DNA of 64,000 bases from Pseudomonas marginalis (lineage in GTDB: Bacteria > Pseudomonadota > Gammaproteobacteria > Pseudomonadales > Pseudomonadaceae). The stretch lies in contig NZ_JALJWV010000001.1 of the NCBI RefSeq assembly GCF_024169655.1, forward strand, positions 4,632,001 to 4,696,000, given 5' to 3'. Numbering within the stretch: position 1 is the first letter of the stretch; every line of letters starts with the position of its first letter. Below are positions 17,323 through 24,404 of this stretch, one piece after another. Under the pieces are notes generated by a model. That model worked only from the letters and a program-made list of their open reading frames with translations, did no database searches and was not told where the DNA came from. A program made the position numbers and the translations under genes.

Positions 17323-17982
17323 GTGTCGGAACAACCCAAAGAAGCCGTGGGCGCCGCCTACAGTATCGAATCCATGCGCCATGCCCAGGCCATGACCTGG
17401 CAAGCCATCGAACAACTGGCCCAGCGCATCCGCCCCGGCATGCTCGAATCCGAAGCGCGCGAGCTGGGCAAGCACGTCCTCGCCGACCTCGACATGCAAC
17501 GCATCTGGCACCCGCTGCTGGTGCGCTTCGGCGCCAATACCCTCAAGACCTTCAAGCAACGCTCCGACGGTGACCCGGTACTCGGTGAAAACGACATGTT
17601 CTTCATCGACATGGGCGCCGTCTGGCAAGGTCACGAAGGCGACGCGGGTGCCACCTTCAGCACCGGCACCGACCCGGACATGATCGCCTGCGCCAACGCG
17701 GCCAAAGAGCTGTTCGACCGCGTGCAGGCGCGCTGGAAAAACGACCAGGTCATCGGCCTCGAACTCTACCGCTACGCCGAAGCACAAGCCCAGGCCATGG
17801 GCTGGCAGTTGAACCTCGACATCAAGGGCCACCGCGTCAGCGACTTTCCCCACGCGATCCATCGTGGCGGCGACCTCGGCGACTTCGAGCACTACCCGAA
17901 TGCGGGGCTGTGGATTCTGGAAATCCAGATCGCTCACCCGAGCAAGCCGTATGGCGCATTCTATGAAGACCTACTCGCTTAA
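17323..17982 (+). CDS. M24 family metallopeptidase-like protein
   Basis: A 219-residue protein of the creatinase/aminopeptidase fold (M24), about the length of the catalytic domain alone. FFIDMGAVWQGHEGDAGATF supplies the first metal-binding aspartates, VSDFPHAIHRGGD a histidine, and WILEIQIAHPS a metal-ligand glutamate. It starts at GTG with AAGGAG eight bases upstream. A gamma-glutamylcyclotransferase-like gene follows 18 bp later, so the two may act together in peptide or glutathione turnover; that is inference. Confidence 0.82.
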   Translation: MSEQPKEAVGAAYSIESMRHAQAMTWQAIEQLAQRIRPGMLESEARELGKHVLADLDMQRIWHPLLVRFGANTLKTFKQRSDGDPVLGENDMFFIDMGAVWQGHEGDAGATFSTGTDPDMIACANAAKELFDRVQARWKNDQVIGLELYRYAEAQAQAMGWQLNLDIKGHRVSDFPHAIHRGGDLGDFEHYPNAGLWILEIQIAHPSKPYGAFYEDLLA

Positions 17983-18000
17983 TCGTTCAAAGGAACCAAA

Positions 18001-18354
18001 ATGGAACGCTGCGCCGAATTCCCCGTACTGTTGTTTTCCTACGGCACCTTGCAGGACAAGGCCGTCCAACTCGCCCACTTCGGCCGAGAACTGGTAGGCC
18101 AGCACGACGCAATGTTGGGCTACTCGAAAAACTGGGTAGAGATTACCGACCCGCAAGTGCTGGCCACCAGTGGCAAGACCCATCACCCGATTGTGGCGCC
18201 GAGCACCGACCAAGGCGCCAGCGTTGAAGGCAGGGTGTTTCAGATTACCGAGCAGGAGTTGGCGGCGGCGGATGCGTATGAAGTGTCCGACTACAAGCGG
18301 GTCAGCGTGGCGTTGGCATCGGGCCTGACGGCTTGGGTGTATGTGCAAGCCTGA
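18001..18354 (+). CDS. Gamma-glutamylcyclotransferase-like (AIG2) protein
   Basis: A 117-residue protein with the substrate-loop motif YGTLQD at residue about 15 and the C-terminal segment ELAAADAYEVSDYKRVSV, as in the AIG2/GGCT fold, where a glutamate acts as the acid/base. The family releases 5-oxoproline from gamma-glutamyl peptides. Likely co-transcribed with the M24 gene upstream. Confidence 0.85.
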   Translation: MERCAEFPVLLFSYGTLQDKAVQLAHFGRELVGQHDAMLGYSKNWVEITDPQVLATSGKTHHPIVAPSTDQGASVEGRVFQITEQELAAADAYEVSDYKRVSVALASGLTAWVYVQA

Positions 18355-18405
18355 ACGACCGGCAATTGTTTTCAATCTGTTACAGGAGCGTTTAAAGTAT
18401 CGCCC

Positions 18406-18425
18406 CCCGAGAATTGAATCTCGGG
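18406..18425 (+). other. Stem-loop in the leader of the lipoprotein gene
   Basis: CCCGAGA and TCTCGGG form a 7-bp stem with a 6-nt loop, ending about 12 bases before the GGAG ribosome site of the lipoprotein. There is no T-run, so it looks more like a leader structure or stability element than a terminator. Confidence 0.5.
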
Positions 18426-18447
18426 ATTCAGCCCATGGAGTTACTCA

Positions 18448-18783
18448 GTGAAGTACGTCAGTAAAGTGGTTGCAGCAGCAGTTCTCGGTTTCACCCTCGC
18501 AGGCTGCACCGGCACCGCCATCAAATCCCCGCAATATGACAGCAGCCAATACACCGTGCTGGGTCACAGTGAAGCCACCGCCACCGGCATCATGCTGTTC
18601 GGTGTGATCCCAATCGGCCAGAACAGCCGTTTCGTCCGCGCCCAGACGGCTGCCATCCAGGCAAAAGGTGGCGACGCGCTGATCAATACCGAAGTCCAGG
18701 AAAAATGGTTTTGGGCTTGGGTGCTGAGCGGTTACACCACCAAGATCTCCGGTGATGTGGTTAAGCTGAAAGCTGCGCACTAA
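18448..18783 (+). CDS. Small lipoprotein, TRL-like
   Basis: A 111-residue protein with a lipoprotein signal (MKYVSKVVAAAVLGFTLAGC; lipobox LAGC, lipidated Cys at 20) and a short beta-rich domain containing FGVIPIGQNSRFVRAQ and GGDALINTEVQE. This resembles TRL-like lipoproteins of unknown function. It starts with GTG preceded by GGAG. The absence of Asp after the Cys suggests sorting to the outer membrane. It seems monocistronic with a structured leader. Confidence 0.82.
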   Translation: MKYVSKVVAAAVLGFTLAGCTGTAIKSPQYDSSQYTVLGHSEATATGIMLFGVIPIGQNSRFVRAQTAAIQAKGGDALINTEVQEKWFWAWVLSGYTTKISGDVVKLKAAH

Positions 18784-18833
18784 ACCGAACGATGCACTAT
18801 TTGCCCGGGATTTAACCTGAGCGTGCGACGTAT

Positions 18834-18863
18834 CATGGACCAACCTTTCGAGGAGGGTCCATG
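18834..18863 (+). promoter_or_regulatory. Hairpin hiding the ribosome site and start codon of the EamA exporter
   Basis: CATGGACC (18834-18841) and GGTCCATG (18856-18863) are perfect reverse complements, and inside them CCT/AGG closes a TTCG loop. The right arm contains the Shine-Dalgarno and the exporter ATG, so the folded RNA would block translation. The same stretch holds a nine-codon open frame (ATG 18835, TGA 18862-18864) that overlaps the exporter start as ATGA. Confidence 0.6.
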
Positions 18864-19901
18864 AACCTCAGTATCCTTTACGCACTCGCCGCCGCCGCGC
18901 TGTTCGGCGCCAGCACCCCGCTCGCCAAAAGCCTCGGCCTGGGCCTCTCGCCCGTGCTGCTCGCAGGCCTGCTTTACCTCGGCAGCGGCGCCGGACTCGC
19001 CATCGTGCGCCTTATCCGTGATCGCGGCTGGACCCCCACCGGGCTGACGCCCTCCGAATGGCCGTGGCTGCTCGGCGCCATTGCGTTCGGCGGCATCTTC
19101 GGGCCCGTGGCCCTGATGTTAGGCCTCACCCGAACCTCCGGCGCCACCGCGTCGCTGATGCTCAACCTTGAATCGGTATTGACCGCGTTGATCGCCTGGC
19201 TGGTCTTCAGGGAAAACGCTGACCGTCGCATCGTCCTCGGGATGATTGCGATTGTGCTGGGTGGCGTGGCGTTGTCATGGCCCCAAGGCGGCGCCGACAG
19301 TCACGATTGGACCGGGCCACTCGCGGTTGCCGTGGCCTGCCTGTGCTGGGGGATTGATAACAACCTGACACGCAAGGTGTCGGCCTCGGACGCGCTGTTT
19401 ATCGCCGGCGCCAAGGGCTTGATCGCGGGTGTGGTCAATTGCAGCCTGGCACTGTACCTCGGCGCGCAGATCCCCGGCCTGGCGCAGCTCGCGCCGATTT
19501 TGCTGGTCGGGTTTCTCGGCTATGGCATCAGCCTGGTGCTGTTTGTGTTGGCGTTACGCGGGCTGGGCAGTGCGCGCACCGGCGCCTATTTTTCTACCGC
19601 GCCCTTCCTCGGCGCTGCACTGGCCTTGCTGGTGCTGGGCGAGTCGGTGAGCGGCGCGTTCTGGATTGCTTCGGCGCTGATGGCTGTGGGGGTGTGGCTG
19701 CACCTGACCGAGCGCCATGCCCATGCACATCAGCATGAGGCGACGGAACACGGGCATCGGCATGTCCACGATGAACATCATCAACATGAACACGCGTTTG
19801 AGTGTGACCCGGCAATGCCGCACACTCATGTGCATACCCATAACCCGATCAAGCATAGCCATCCGCATTTTCCGGACATTCATCATCGGCATCGGCATTG
19901 A
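18861..19901 (+). CDS. EamA/DMT family transporter with histidine-rich C-terminal tail
   Basis: A 346-residue protein with ten hydrophobic helices in two EamA repeats (residues about 3-285). After these comes a cytoplasmic tail of roughly 60 residues in which about a third are histidines (HAHAHQHEATEHGHRH-type runs). Ordinary DMT exporters end near residue 290. Such tails usually bind Ni, Co, Zn or Cu, so a metal-linked role or metal-dependent gating is likely, though the substrate is unknown. Translation starts inside a strong hairpin, implying post-transcriptional control. Confidence 0.88.
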   Translation: MNLSILYALAAAALFGASTPLAKSLGLGLSPVLLAGLLYLGSGAGLAIVRLIRDRGWTPTGLTPSEWPWLLGAIAFGGIFGPVALMLGLTRTSGATASLMLNLESVLTALIAWLVFRENADRRIVLGMIAIVLGGVALSWPQGGADSHDWTGPLAVAVACLCWGIDNNLTRKVSASDALFIAGAKGLIAGVVNCSLALYLGAQIPGLAQLAPILLVGFLGYGISLVLFVLALRGLGSARTGAYFSTAPFLGAALALLVLGESVSGAFWIASALMAVGVWLHLTERHAHAHQHEATEHGHRHVHDEHHQHEHAFECDPAMPHTHVHTHNPIKHSHPHFPDIHHRHRH

Positions 19902-19931
19902 AGGCGTGTCCCGAGACTGGCGGGCCACCCA

Positions 19932-21491
19932 TCAAGCCTGTTCCGCCACCACCCGATTACGACCGTTTTGCTTGGCCTGGTACAAAAGCTGGTCAGCCCT
20001 CTCAAGCACAGCGGATATCGAATCGCCATCGGGATGCCATAACGCGACGCCCAGCGACACGGTGATGTGCCCGACAGTAACAATGTCTGCGGCTTCGATC
20101 GAGGCACGCAATCGCTCGGCGACATCCGTTGCAGCCTGAAGCGAACTGTTGGGCAATAACAATACGAACTCCTCTCCGCCGACCCGGCAGGGCAAGTCGT
20201 TGGACCGTGAGTTCTGGTGCATGAGTTGCGCGATGGCCCTCAGCGTTTCATCACCCACACCATGACCAAACGTATCGTTCACACGCTTGAAGTGGTCGAT
20301 GTCCATGGAAACGACTGCGAACGCTTTGTCGGCGTCCTGCCAGCGCGACAGCACGTCCTGCATCGCTCGACGATTGGCCAGCCCTGTCAGCACATCAGTT
20401 TGTGCCTCCTGGTTTAGCTTGCCGATCTTTTCCTGTAGCAGGGTGGCGCCAAGCAACAGTGCTCTGCGAATCTGCCAGCTTTCGAAATAGCGCGACGGGA
20501 TTGCGCTGATACGTTCGTAGCTGTCCGGTGAGTCCAGCCGTTTGGCGCAATCGGCAAGCCTGGACAATGGCGCCGAGATCCGTGCGCCCAACCACCAGAT
20601 CAACACGATTCCGAACAGCGCCAGGGGCGCGATACCCTGCGCCACCTTGGCCATGGTGTGTCGCAGGATGGCTTGTATGTTTTCGAGTGGCTGCTGCGAG
20701 ATCACCCCCCAACCACTGCTGGGCACCCTGGCGAAACCCGCGAGCATGTCCACGCCATTGGCATCCGTCGCCTGCAACGTTCCCGCGTCCTGACTAAGTG
20801 CCGCGTCGACGATCAACCCCACTCCAGTGACGTTCCCGATGCGCTCGGGATCGGTGTGATAGAGCACCCGGCGAGCGCTGTCGACGAGATAAACATGCGC
20901 CCCGTCCTTACGCACATTGGTGTCCATCAGCGCCTGGAGCGTATTCCTCTGTTCAAGTTGGATACTGCCCCCGATCAGGCCCAGGTACTCTCCTTTCGCG
21001 TCAAATATGGGCTGGGAGATAAAGACCACCAGATTGCCGGCGATGGACTTGAACGCGTTGCTGATTATCGGCGTGCGAAGACTGAGAGGCTCCCTGTGTT
21101 GCAGCGTCCGTCCATCGAGATGGAGGTTCTCGGGAACTGAGGCAATGACTGTTCCCGCCGCATCGGCGATCAACACCGAGTTGAAACTGGCGTCTTGCCC
21201 AAACAGTCGCTGGACTTCATCTGCCAGTTTTTGCTTGTCGCCAAAGGTTTTGCCAATGACGCCCGAGCCATATTTCAGCTTATCGAGGTCGGAGTTGAGT
21301 ACCTGCTCCACACTCCGGGCGATCCGAGAGCCATAGGCTTTGTTCACTTCCAGCGCATTCTCGATCAATTCCTGCTTCTGAATCTTGAACATCACCCAGA
21401 AACTGTTGCCCAGGGTTGCGATTGCCGAAAGCAGTACAAAGATAAGAATCAGAATGCGAAGGTTGAGTTTCGGCTTCGGTCGGGTGGTCAT
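19932..21491 (-). CDS. Membrane diguanylate cyclase (dCACHE-GGDEF)
   Basis: A 519-residue protein: TM helix about 11-33, a periplasmic CACHE sensor to about 270, a second TM with a HAMP-like segment (IWWLGARISAPLSRLAD), and a C-terminal GGDEF domain. The active site is GGEEF, and RSND five residues before it is the product-inhibition I-site, so an active c-di-GMP synthase with feedback is predicted. The start is taken at ATG 21491, because the 25 residues upstream do not fit a membrane-sensor N-terminus. Confidence 0.93.
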   Translation of the reverse strand: MTTRPKPKLNLRILILIFVLLSAIATLGNSFWVMFKIQKQELIENALEVNKAYGSRIARSVEQVLNSDLDKLKYGSGVIGKTFGDKQKLADEVQRLFGQDASFNSVLIADAAGTVIASVPENLHLDGRTLQHREPLSLRTPIISNAFKSIAGNLVVFISQPIFDAKGEYLGLIGGSIQLEQRNTLQALMDTNVRKDGAHVYLVDSARRVLYHTDPERIGNVTGVGLIVDAALSQDAGTLQATDANGVDMLAGFARVPSSGWGVISQQPLENIQAILRHTMAKVAQGIAPLALFGIVLIWWLGARISAPLSRLADCAKRLDSPDSYERISAIPSRYFESWQIRRALLLGATLLQEKIGKLNQEAQTDVLTGLANRRAMQDVLSRWQDADKAFAVVSMDIDHFKRVNDTFGHGVGDETLRAIAQLMHQNSRSNDLPCRVGGEEFVLLLPNSSLQAATDVAERLRASIEAADIVTVGHITVSLGVALWHPDGDSISAVLERADQLLYQAKQNGRNRVVAEQA

Positions 21492-21689
21492 TTTACGCAG
21501 TCCGGATGGGCAGAAGAATTGCGAACGATTCGATGCAGGATGAATCCTCCTAGTTTTCGCAGGCACCTGATCGACCAGTTTTGGCCGAAAGCAGCCTGCT
21601 TAACAAGCATAAAAGCCCACCTGTCAATTCTGAACCCGCCGAACAGCCGTGTCTGAAGACAGACGGCAAAAAACACCGTCAGTCCCACA

Positions 21690-21712
21690 TTGGGCCTATA
21701 TGGCCTTTTTTT
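21690..21712 (+). terminator. Hairpin with T-run left of attL
   Basis: GGCCTATATGGCC closely followed by seven Ts at the host side of the left junction. It resembles the CCCATATGGG-CC-T6 terminator inside the prophage at 61205-61222. Confidence 0.6.
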
Positions 21713-21720
21713 CAGCCACA

Positions 21721-21767
21721 AAAAACCACAAACCCCCGACTTTCACTAGGAAAATCAGGGGTTTGTG
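21721..21767 (-). terminator. Original host terminator of the tRNA-Ser gene, now orphaned
   Basis: CACAAACCCC (21727-21736) and GGGGTTTGTG (21758-21767) form a perfect 10-bp stem, with a T-run on the minus strand. It abuts the left attachment repeat, where the tRNA gene ended before integration. The functional tRNA now terminates on a phage-borne counterpart at 61238-61273. Confidence 0.7.
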
Positions 21768-21778
21768 TTTGTAGAATG

Positions 21779-21801
21779 TGGCGGTGAAGGAGAGATTCGA
21801 A
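21779..21801. repeat. Left attachment site, 23-bp core
   Basis: A 23-bp sequence beginning TGGCGGTGAAGG is identical to 61287-61309. It is the complement of the tRNA-Ser 3' end including the encoded CCA and T-arm. Identity stops abruptly on both sides, defining the recombination core. Confidence 0.93.
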
Positions 21802-21874
21802 AGTACCCGCACCCTCCATCACACAACAAACACCCCGGTTTACGAGGGCTCCAGCGGTGCTGGCTGCGGGAAAT

Positions 21875-21895
21875 CATTCCCACGCCATTCCCACG
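21875..21895. repeat. Paired CATTCCCACG repeats near attL (possible integrase arm sites)
   Basis: CATTCCCACG occurs at 21875-21884 and again at 21886-21895. Two TGTTCCCAT repeats lie at 61189-61209 beside the right core. A TTCCCA motif duplicated on both flanks is what tyrosine-integrase arm-binding sites look like. Confidence 0.5.
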
Positions 21896-21965
21896 GGCTC
21901 AAGCACGCATCTAAGTTCGCGGGCGCATCATACGTGTAGGGGCATAAAATTCAAGGTGTAGGGTG

Positions 21966-22195
21966 GGGGCTAAAAAAAGAGTAACATTAGTAATCTTGAC
22001 CAAAAAAACCATCTAAGTCATTGAAATATATGGTTTTATGTCAGTGGCGAAAAGGTAATATTTAAGTAATATTGAAGTAATCTGATTACTCTTTATAACT
22101 GTAACCCTCGCCATATTTAAAACCCTTTAAAATCAATAACTTGATAGAAAATTACTTTTTTAATTACTTCTCTGTTACTCCTTTTTGTAATACCT
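21966..22195. other. AT-rich non-coding block with clustered GTAAT/ATTAC motifs
   Basis: This roughly 230-bp block is far more AT-rich than its surroundings and has no credible gene. GTAAC or GTAAT and its complement recur about ten times, for example AGTAAC, AGTAATC, GGTAAT, AAGTAAT twice, ATTACTC and AATTACTT twice. It lies between the attachment core and the cos-like site. It could be a protein-binding array, integration-host-factor region or replication-related element; sequence alone does not decide. Confidence 0.5.
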
Positions 22196-22430
22196 AACCC
22201 CACGGAATACGCGGCCTCCAGCCCATTCCCCAGAAGTGGTTACCGAAATTACTCTTTCTGAAACACCCTCCCTCTACCGCCGCAGCAAAGCCTCCAGGCC
22301 TTTCGAAAAAAATCCCCCGGTGCAGGGTTCCGCAGGCTTTCAACCTCCCCACAACGCAAAGCAAGCGCCCAGCCTGAGCCGCCGCGAGTGGTCCGCAGGA
22401 ACGCGGAAAAAACGACCCATTTAGCCCGCA

Positions 22431-22520
22431 GGCGAGGTGGGGGGACGACGGCGCGCGCCGAGTGCTGAAGCACGTCACCGCCCCGATGTGGCACGCCTGT
22501 ACCCCGATATCTGGCACGCC
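22431..22520. other. Candidate cos packaging site
   Basis: GGCGAGGTGGGGGGACGAC starting at 22431 matches the GGCGAGGCGGGG cohesive-end core of P2-type phages at 11 of its 12 positions. Downstream, CCCCGAT...TGGCACGCC occurs twice (22481-22497 and 22502-22520), resembling terminase-binding repeats. The location between att and the portal gene is that of cos in phiCTX. Confidence 0.6.
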
Positions 22521-22761
22521 AACTCCCCACGTTGTCGGCAGCTCGCTGGGTGCCAACCGCGCAGCCTCCGAAGCCCCGTGTTTATTGGGCCGCGCAGCCG
22601 CTTTGGCTTGCCGTGACATCCTGCAAATGCTATGTTGAACTGGGTTTTTTCATGCTGCTGAAGGGTGAACTTTCATCTATCCCAGCTGATTTTTCTGACC
22701 CAAAGCCCCCCCTCCCTCCTACAGTTCGTCGCCTCAAATCGCGTCATGGGAAAACCTCGAT

Positions 22762-22781
22762 TACTGTATGCGTATACAGTA
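22762..22781. promoter_or_regulatory. LexA (SOS) box
   Basis: TACTGTATGCGTATACAGTA is a CTG-N10-CAG near-perfect palindrome matching the gamma-proteobacterial LexA consensus. It ends 14 bp before the ATG of the coiled-coil gene that precedes the SRAP gene. Confidence 0.85.
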
Positions 22782-22795
22782 TTGGATTCGCCCCC

Positions 22796-23134
22796 ATGAA
22801 TAACGATGAAGACACCCTCGGCTGGCTTGGCCTCCCTACCCCATTGCAAATGTACCGGCAGCACTGTCGCCTCCTGGAGAACGAGATCCAGGAACTGAAC
22901 GTGCAACTGCGCAAAGCGCGGGAGGATGTTTTCGGAATCAGTCAGATGCTGCTGACTACCCAGGCGAAGAACACCGAGTTCGCCGGATACCTCCGTCAGA
23001 GAGGCGGCGAAGCGGCTGAGATGCGAAAGCAGATCGACACGCTGACGACGTCACTGCGCGCAAGTCAGCGTGAAGCCGAAGGCCTGAAGCGAATCGTCAA
23101 CGAGATGAGACCTCGACCGACAACGATTGTCTAA
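22796..23134 (+). CDS. SOS-controlled coiled-coil protein, unknown function
   Basis: A 112-residue soluble protein starting MNNDEDTLGWLGLPTPL and otherwise almost wholly helical, with heptad-like runs (about 20-105; LLENEIQELNVQLRKA, MRKQIDTLTTSLRAS). I do not recognise a family. The start at ATG 22796 is favoured because it lies just after the LexA box; the longer frame upstream overlaps that box. It is followed 25 bp later by an SRAP gene, so the pair is probably one DNA-damage-induced operon. Confidence 0.72.
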   Translation: MNNDEDTLGWLGLPTPLQMYRQHCRLLENEIQELNVQLRKAREDVFGISQMLLTTQAKNTEFAGYLRQRGGEAAEMRKQIDTLTTSLRASQREAEGLKRIVNEMRPRPTTIV

Positions 23135-23159
23135 GATCAAACGGAAGGAGGGTTTGGCT

Positions 23160-23840
23160 ATGTGCGGAAGGCTGTCGCAGTACAGGGGAATCCATGACTT
23201 CGTTGCGGCGCTGAGCATGCCCAACGCCCTGGCAAACTCAGTGGGTGACCAACCGATCGAACGGTACAATGTTGCTCCGACGACCCAGGTGGCATTACTG
23301 CACATGCAAGGCGAATTGCTGCACGCCGATCCAGTTCGCTGGGGCTGGCGACCGCATTGGGCGAAAGACCGCGCCGCACCGATCAACGCACGCGTCGAAA
23401 AGGTCGCTCACGGCCCATTCTTCCGGGCGATCTGGCCGCACCGTGCGATCACGCCTATCGACAATTGGTTTGAGTGGGTGGATGAAGGCGGCACAAAGAA
23501 ACAGCCATATCTGATCCGCAGGCGGGACGGAGAACCGATCTTATGCGCGGCCATCGGCCAACTCCCGGACGCCGATGAAGGCCCGGGCGAGCATGATGGT
23601 TTTGTGATCATCACCGCCGATAGTGCCGGCGGCATGGTGGACATTCACGACCGGAGGCCCGTGGTGCTGACGCCGGACCTTGCCCGCGAGTGGCTTGACC
23701 CGGCAACGCCAAAAGAGCGCGCCGAGCAGATAGTGTTGCACCAGGGCGAGCCGACCGAGGCCTTTGAATGGTTCAAGGTCAGCACCGCCGTAGGCAACGT
23801 AAGAAACAAGGAAGCCAGTTTGATTCAGCCAGTACCTTAA
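23160..23840 (+). CDS. SOS response-associated peptidase (SRAP/YedK/HMCES family)
   Basis: A 226-residue SRAP protein. The start is fixed at ATG 23160 because the catalytic cysteine must be residue 2 (MCGRLSQYRG), and GGAAGGAGGG lies just upstream. RYNVAPTTQVA, NARVEKV, WFEWVDE and TADSAGGMVDIHDRRPV supply the conserved substrate-binding and active-site segments. SRAP proteins crosslink covalently to abasic sites in single-stranded DNA and shield them. Here it sits in prophage cargo behind a LexA box, so it should rise during host DNA damage. Confidence 0.93.
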   Translation: MCGRLSQYRGIHDFVAALSMPNALANSVGDQPIERYNVAPTTQVALLHMQGELLHADPVRWGWRPHWAKDRAAPINARVEKVAHGPFFRAIWPHRAITPIDNWFEWVDEGGTKKQPYLIRRRDGEPILCAAIGQLPDADEGPGEHDGFVIITADSAGGMVDIHDRRPVVLTPDLAREWLDPATPKERAEQIVLHQGEPTEAFEWFKVSTAVGNVRNKEASLIQPVP

Positions 23841-23943
23841 GAAACTATTGCCACCAGAGATATAAGCATTCGTGCTAGTGGCGTTGTAGTATCAAGGGGC
23901 GCTTGGTGTTGAGCGAAGCCTGAGACAACGTAAGGAGACACAC

Positions 23944-24330
23944 ATGCAAAGAGATATGGATTTAATGAGGCTCGTAGTGCTTGAGGTTGAGAAAGACCAT
24001 CAGGGACCAAACGATTTAGTAAGTTACGAAGATTTTGACACCGATATGGTGATTGATGGATTTACTCCAGCCCAGGTTGAATATCACCTCAAACTGGCTA
24101 TCCAGAGCGGGCTTTTTGAGATACCAGGCGGTGCCGGGGGCTTTTATATTTTTTCTGGGCTGACACCGTCTGGACACGATTTTGCCGACTCAGTAAGGGA
24201 CGATAAAATCTGGAATATGACAAAACAAGGGGCGCTCAAAGCCAGCGGCTTCACATTCGAACTACTGGGCCAATTAGCGAAGGGATTGGTCAAGCAGCAA
24301 CTCGAAAAGCATACAGGGGTAGCCCTTTGA
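23944..24330 (+). CDS. DUF2513 protein
   Basis: A 128-residue protein starting MQRDMDLMRLVVLEVEKDH, the DUF2513 signature, with a winged-helix-like centre (FTPAQVEYHLKLAIQSGLFE) and a helical C-terminus (SGFTFELLGQLAKGLVKQQL). Found mostly in phages and mobile elements, its function is unknown. Composition is less GC-rich than the neighbouring phage genes. TAAGGAGACACAC precedes the ATG. It faces the Dam-like gene across a double hairpin. Confidence 0.82.
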   Translation: MQRDMDLMRLVVLEVEKDHQGPNDLVSYEDFDTDMVIDGFTPAQVEYHLKLAIQSGLFEIPGGAGGFYIFSGLTPSGHDFADSVRDDKIWNMTKQGALKASGFTFELLGQLAKGLVKQQLEKHTGVAL

Positions 24331-24339
24331 AGAAATAAC

Positions 24340-24392
24340 CAGCCGCTACCTCGGCAGCGGCTTGGTTACGCGGGTATAGACTCATACCCGCG
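24340..24392. terminator. Double hairpin between convergent genes
   Basis: A GCCGCT/AGCGGC hairpin is followed by a 9-bp stem CGCGGGTAT (24369-24377)/ATACCCGCG (24384-24392). Position between converging stop codons fits bidirectional termination, although T-runs are short. Confidence 0.6.
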
Positions 24393-24404
24393 GCCCTTCT
24401 TGAT

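Noticed and set aside
22194..22619. Leftward 141-codon open frame right of attL
   Set aside because: It spans the cos-like site and packaging-type repeats, has no family resemblance or ribosome site, and GC-rich DNA gives such frames by chance.
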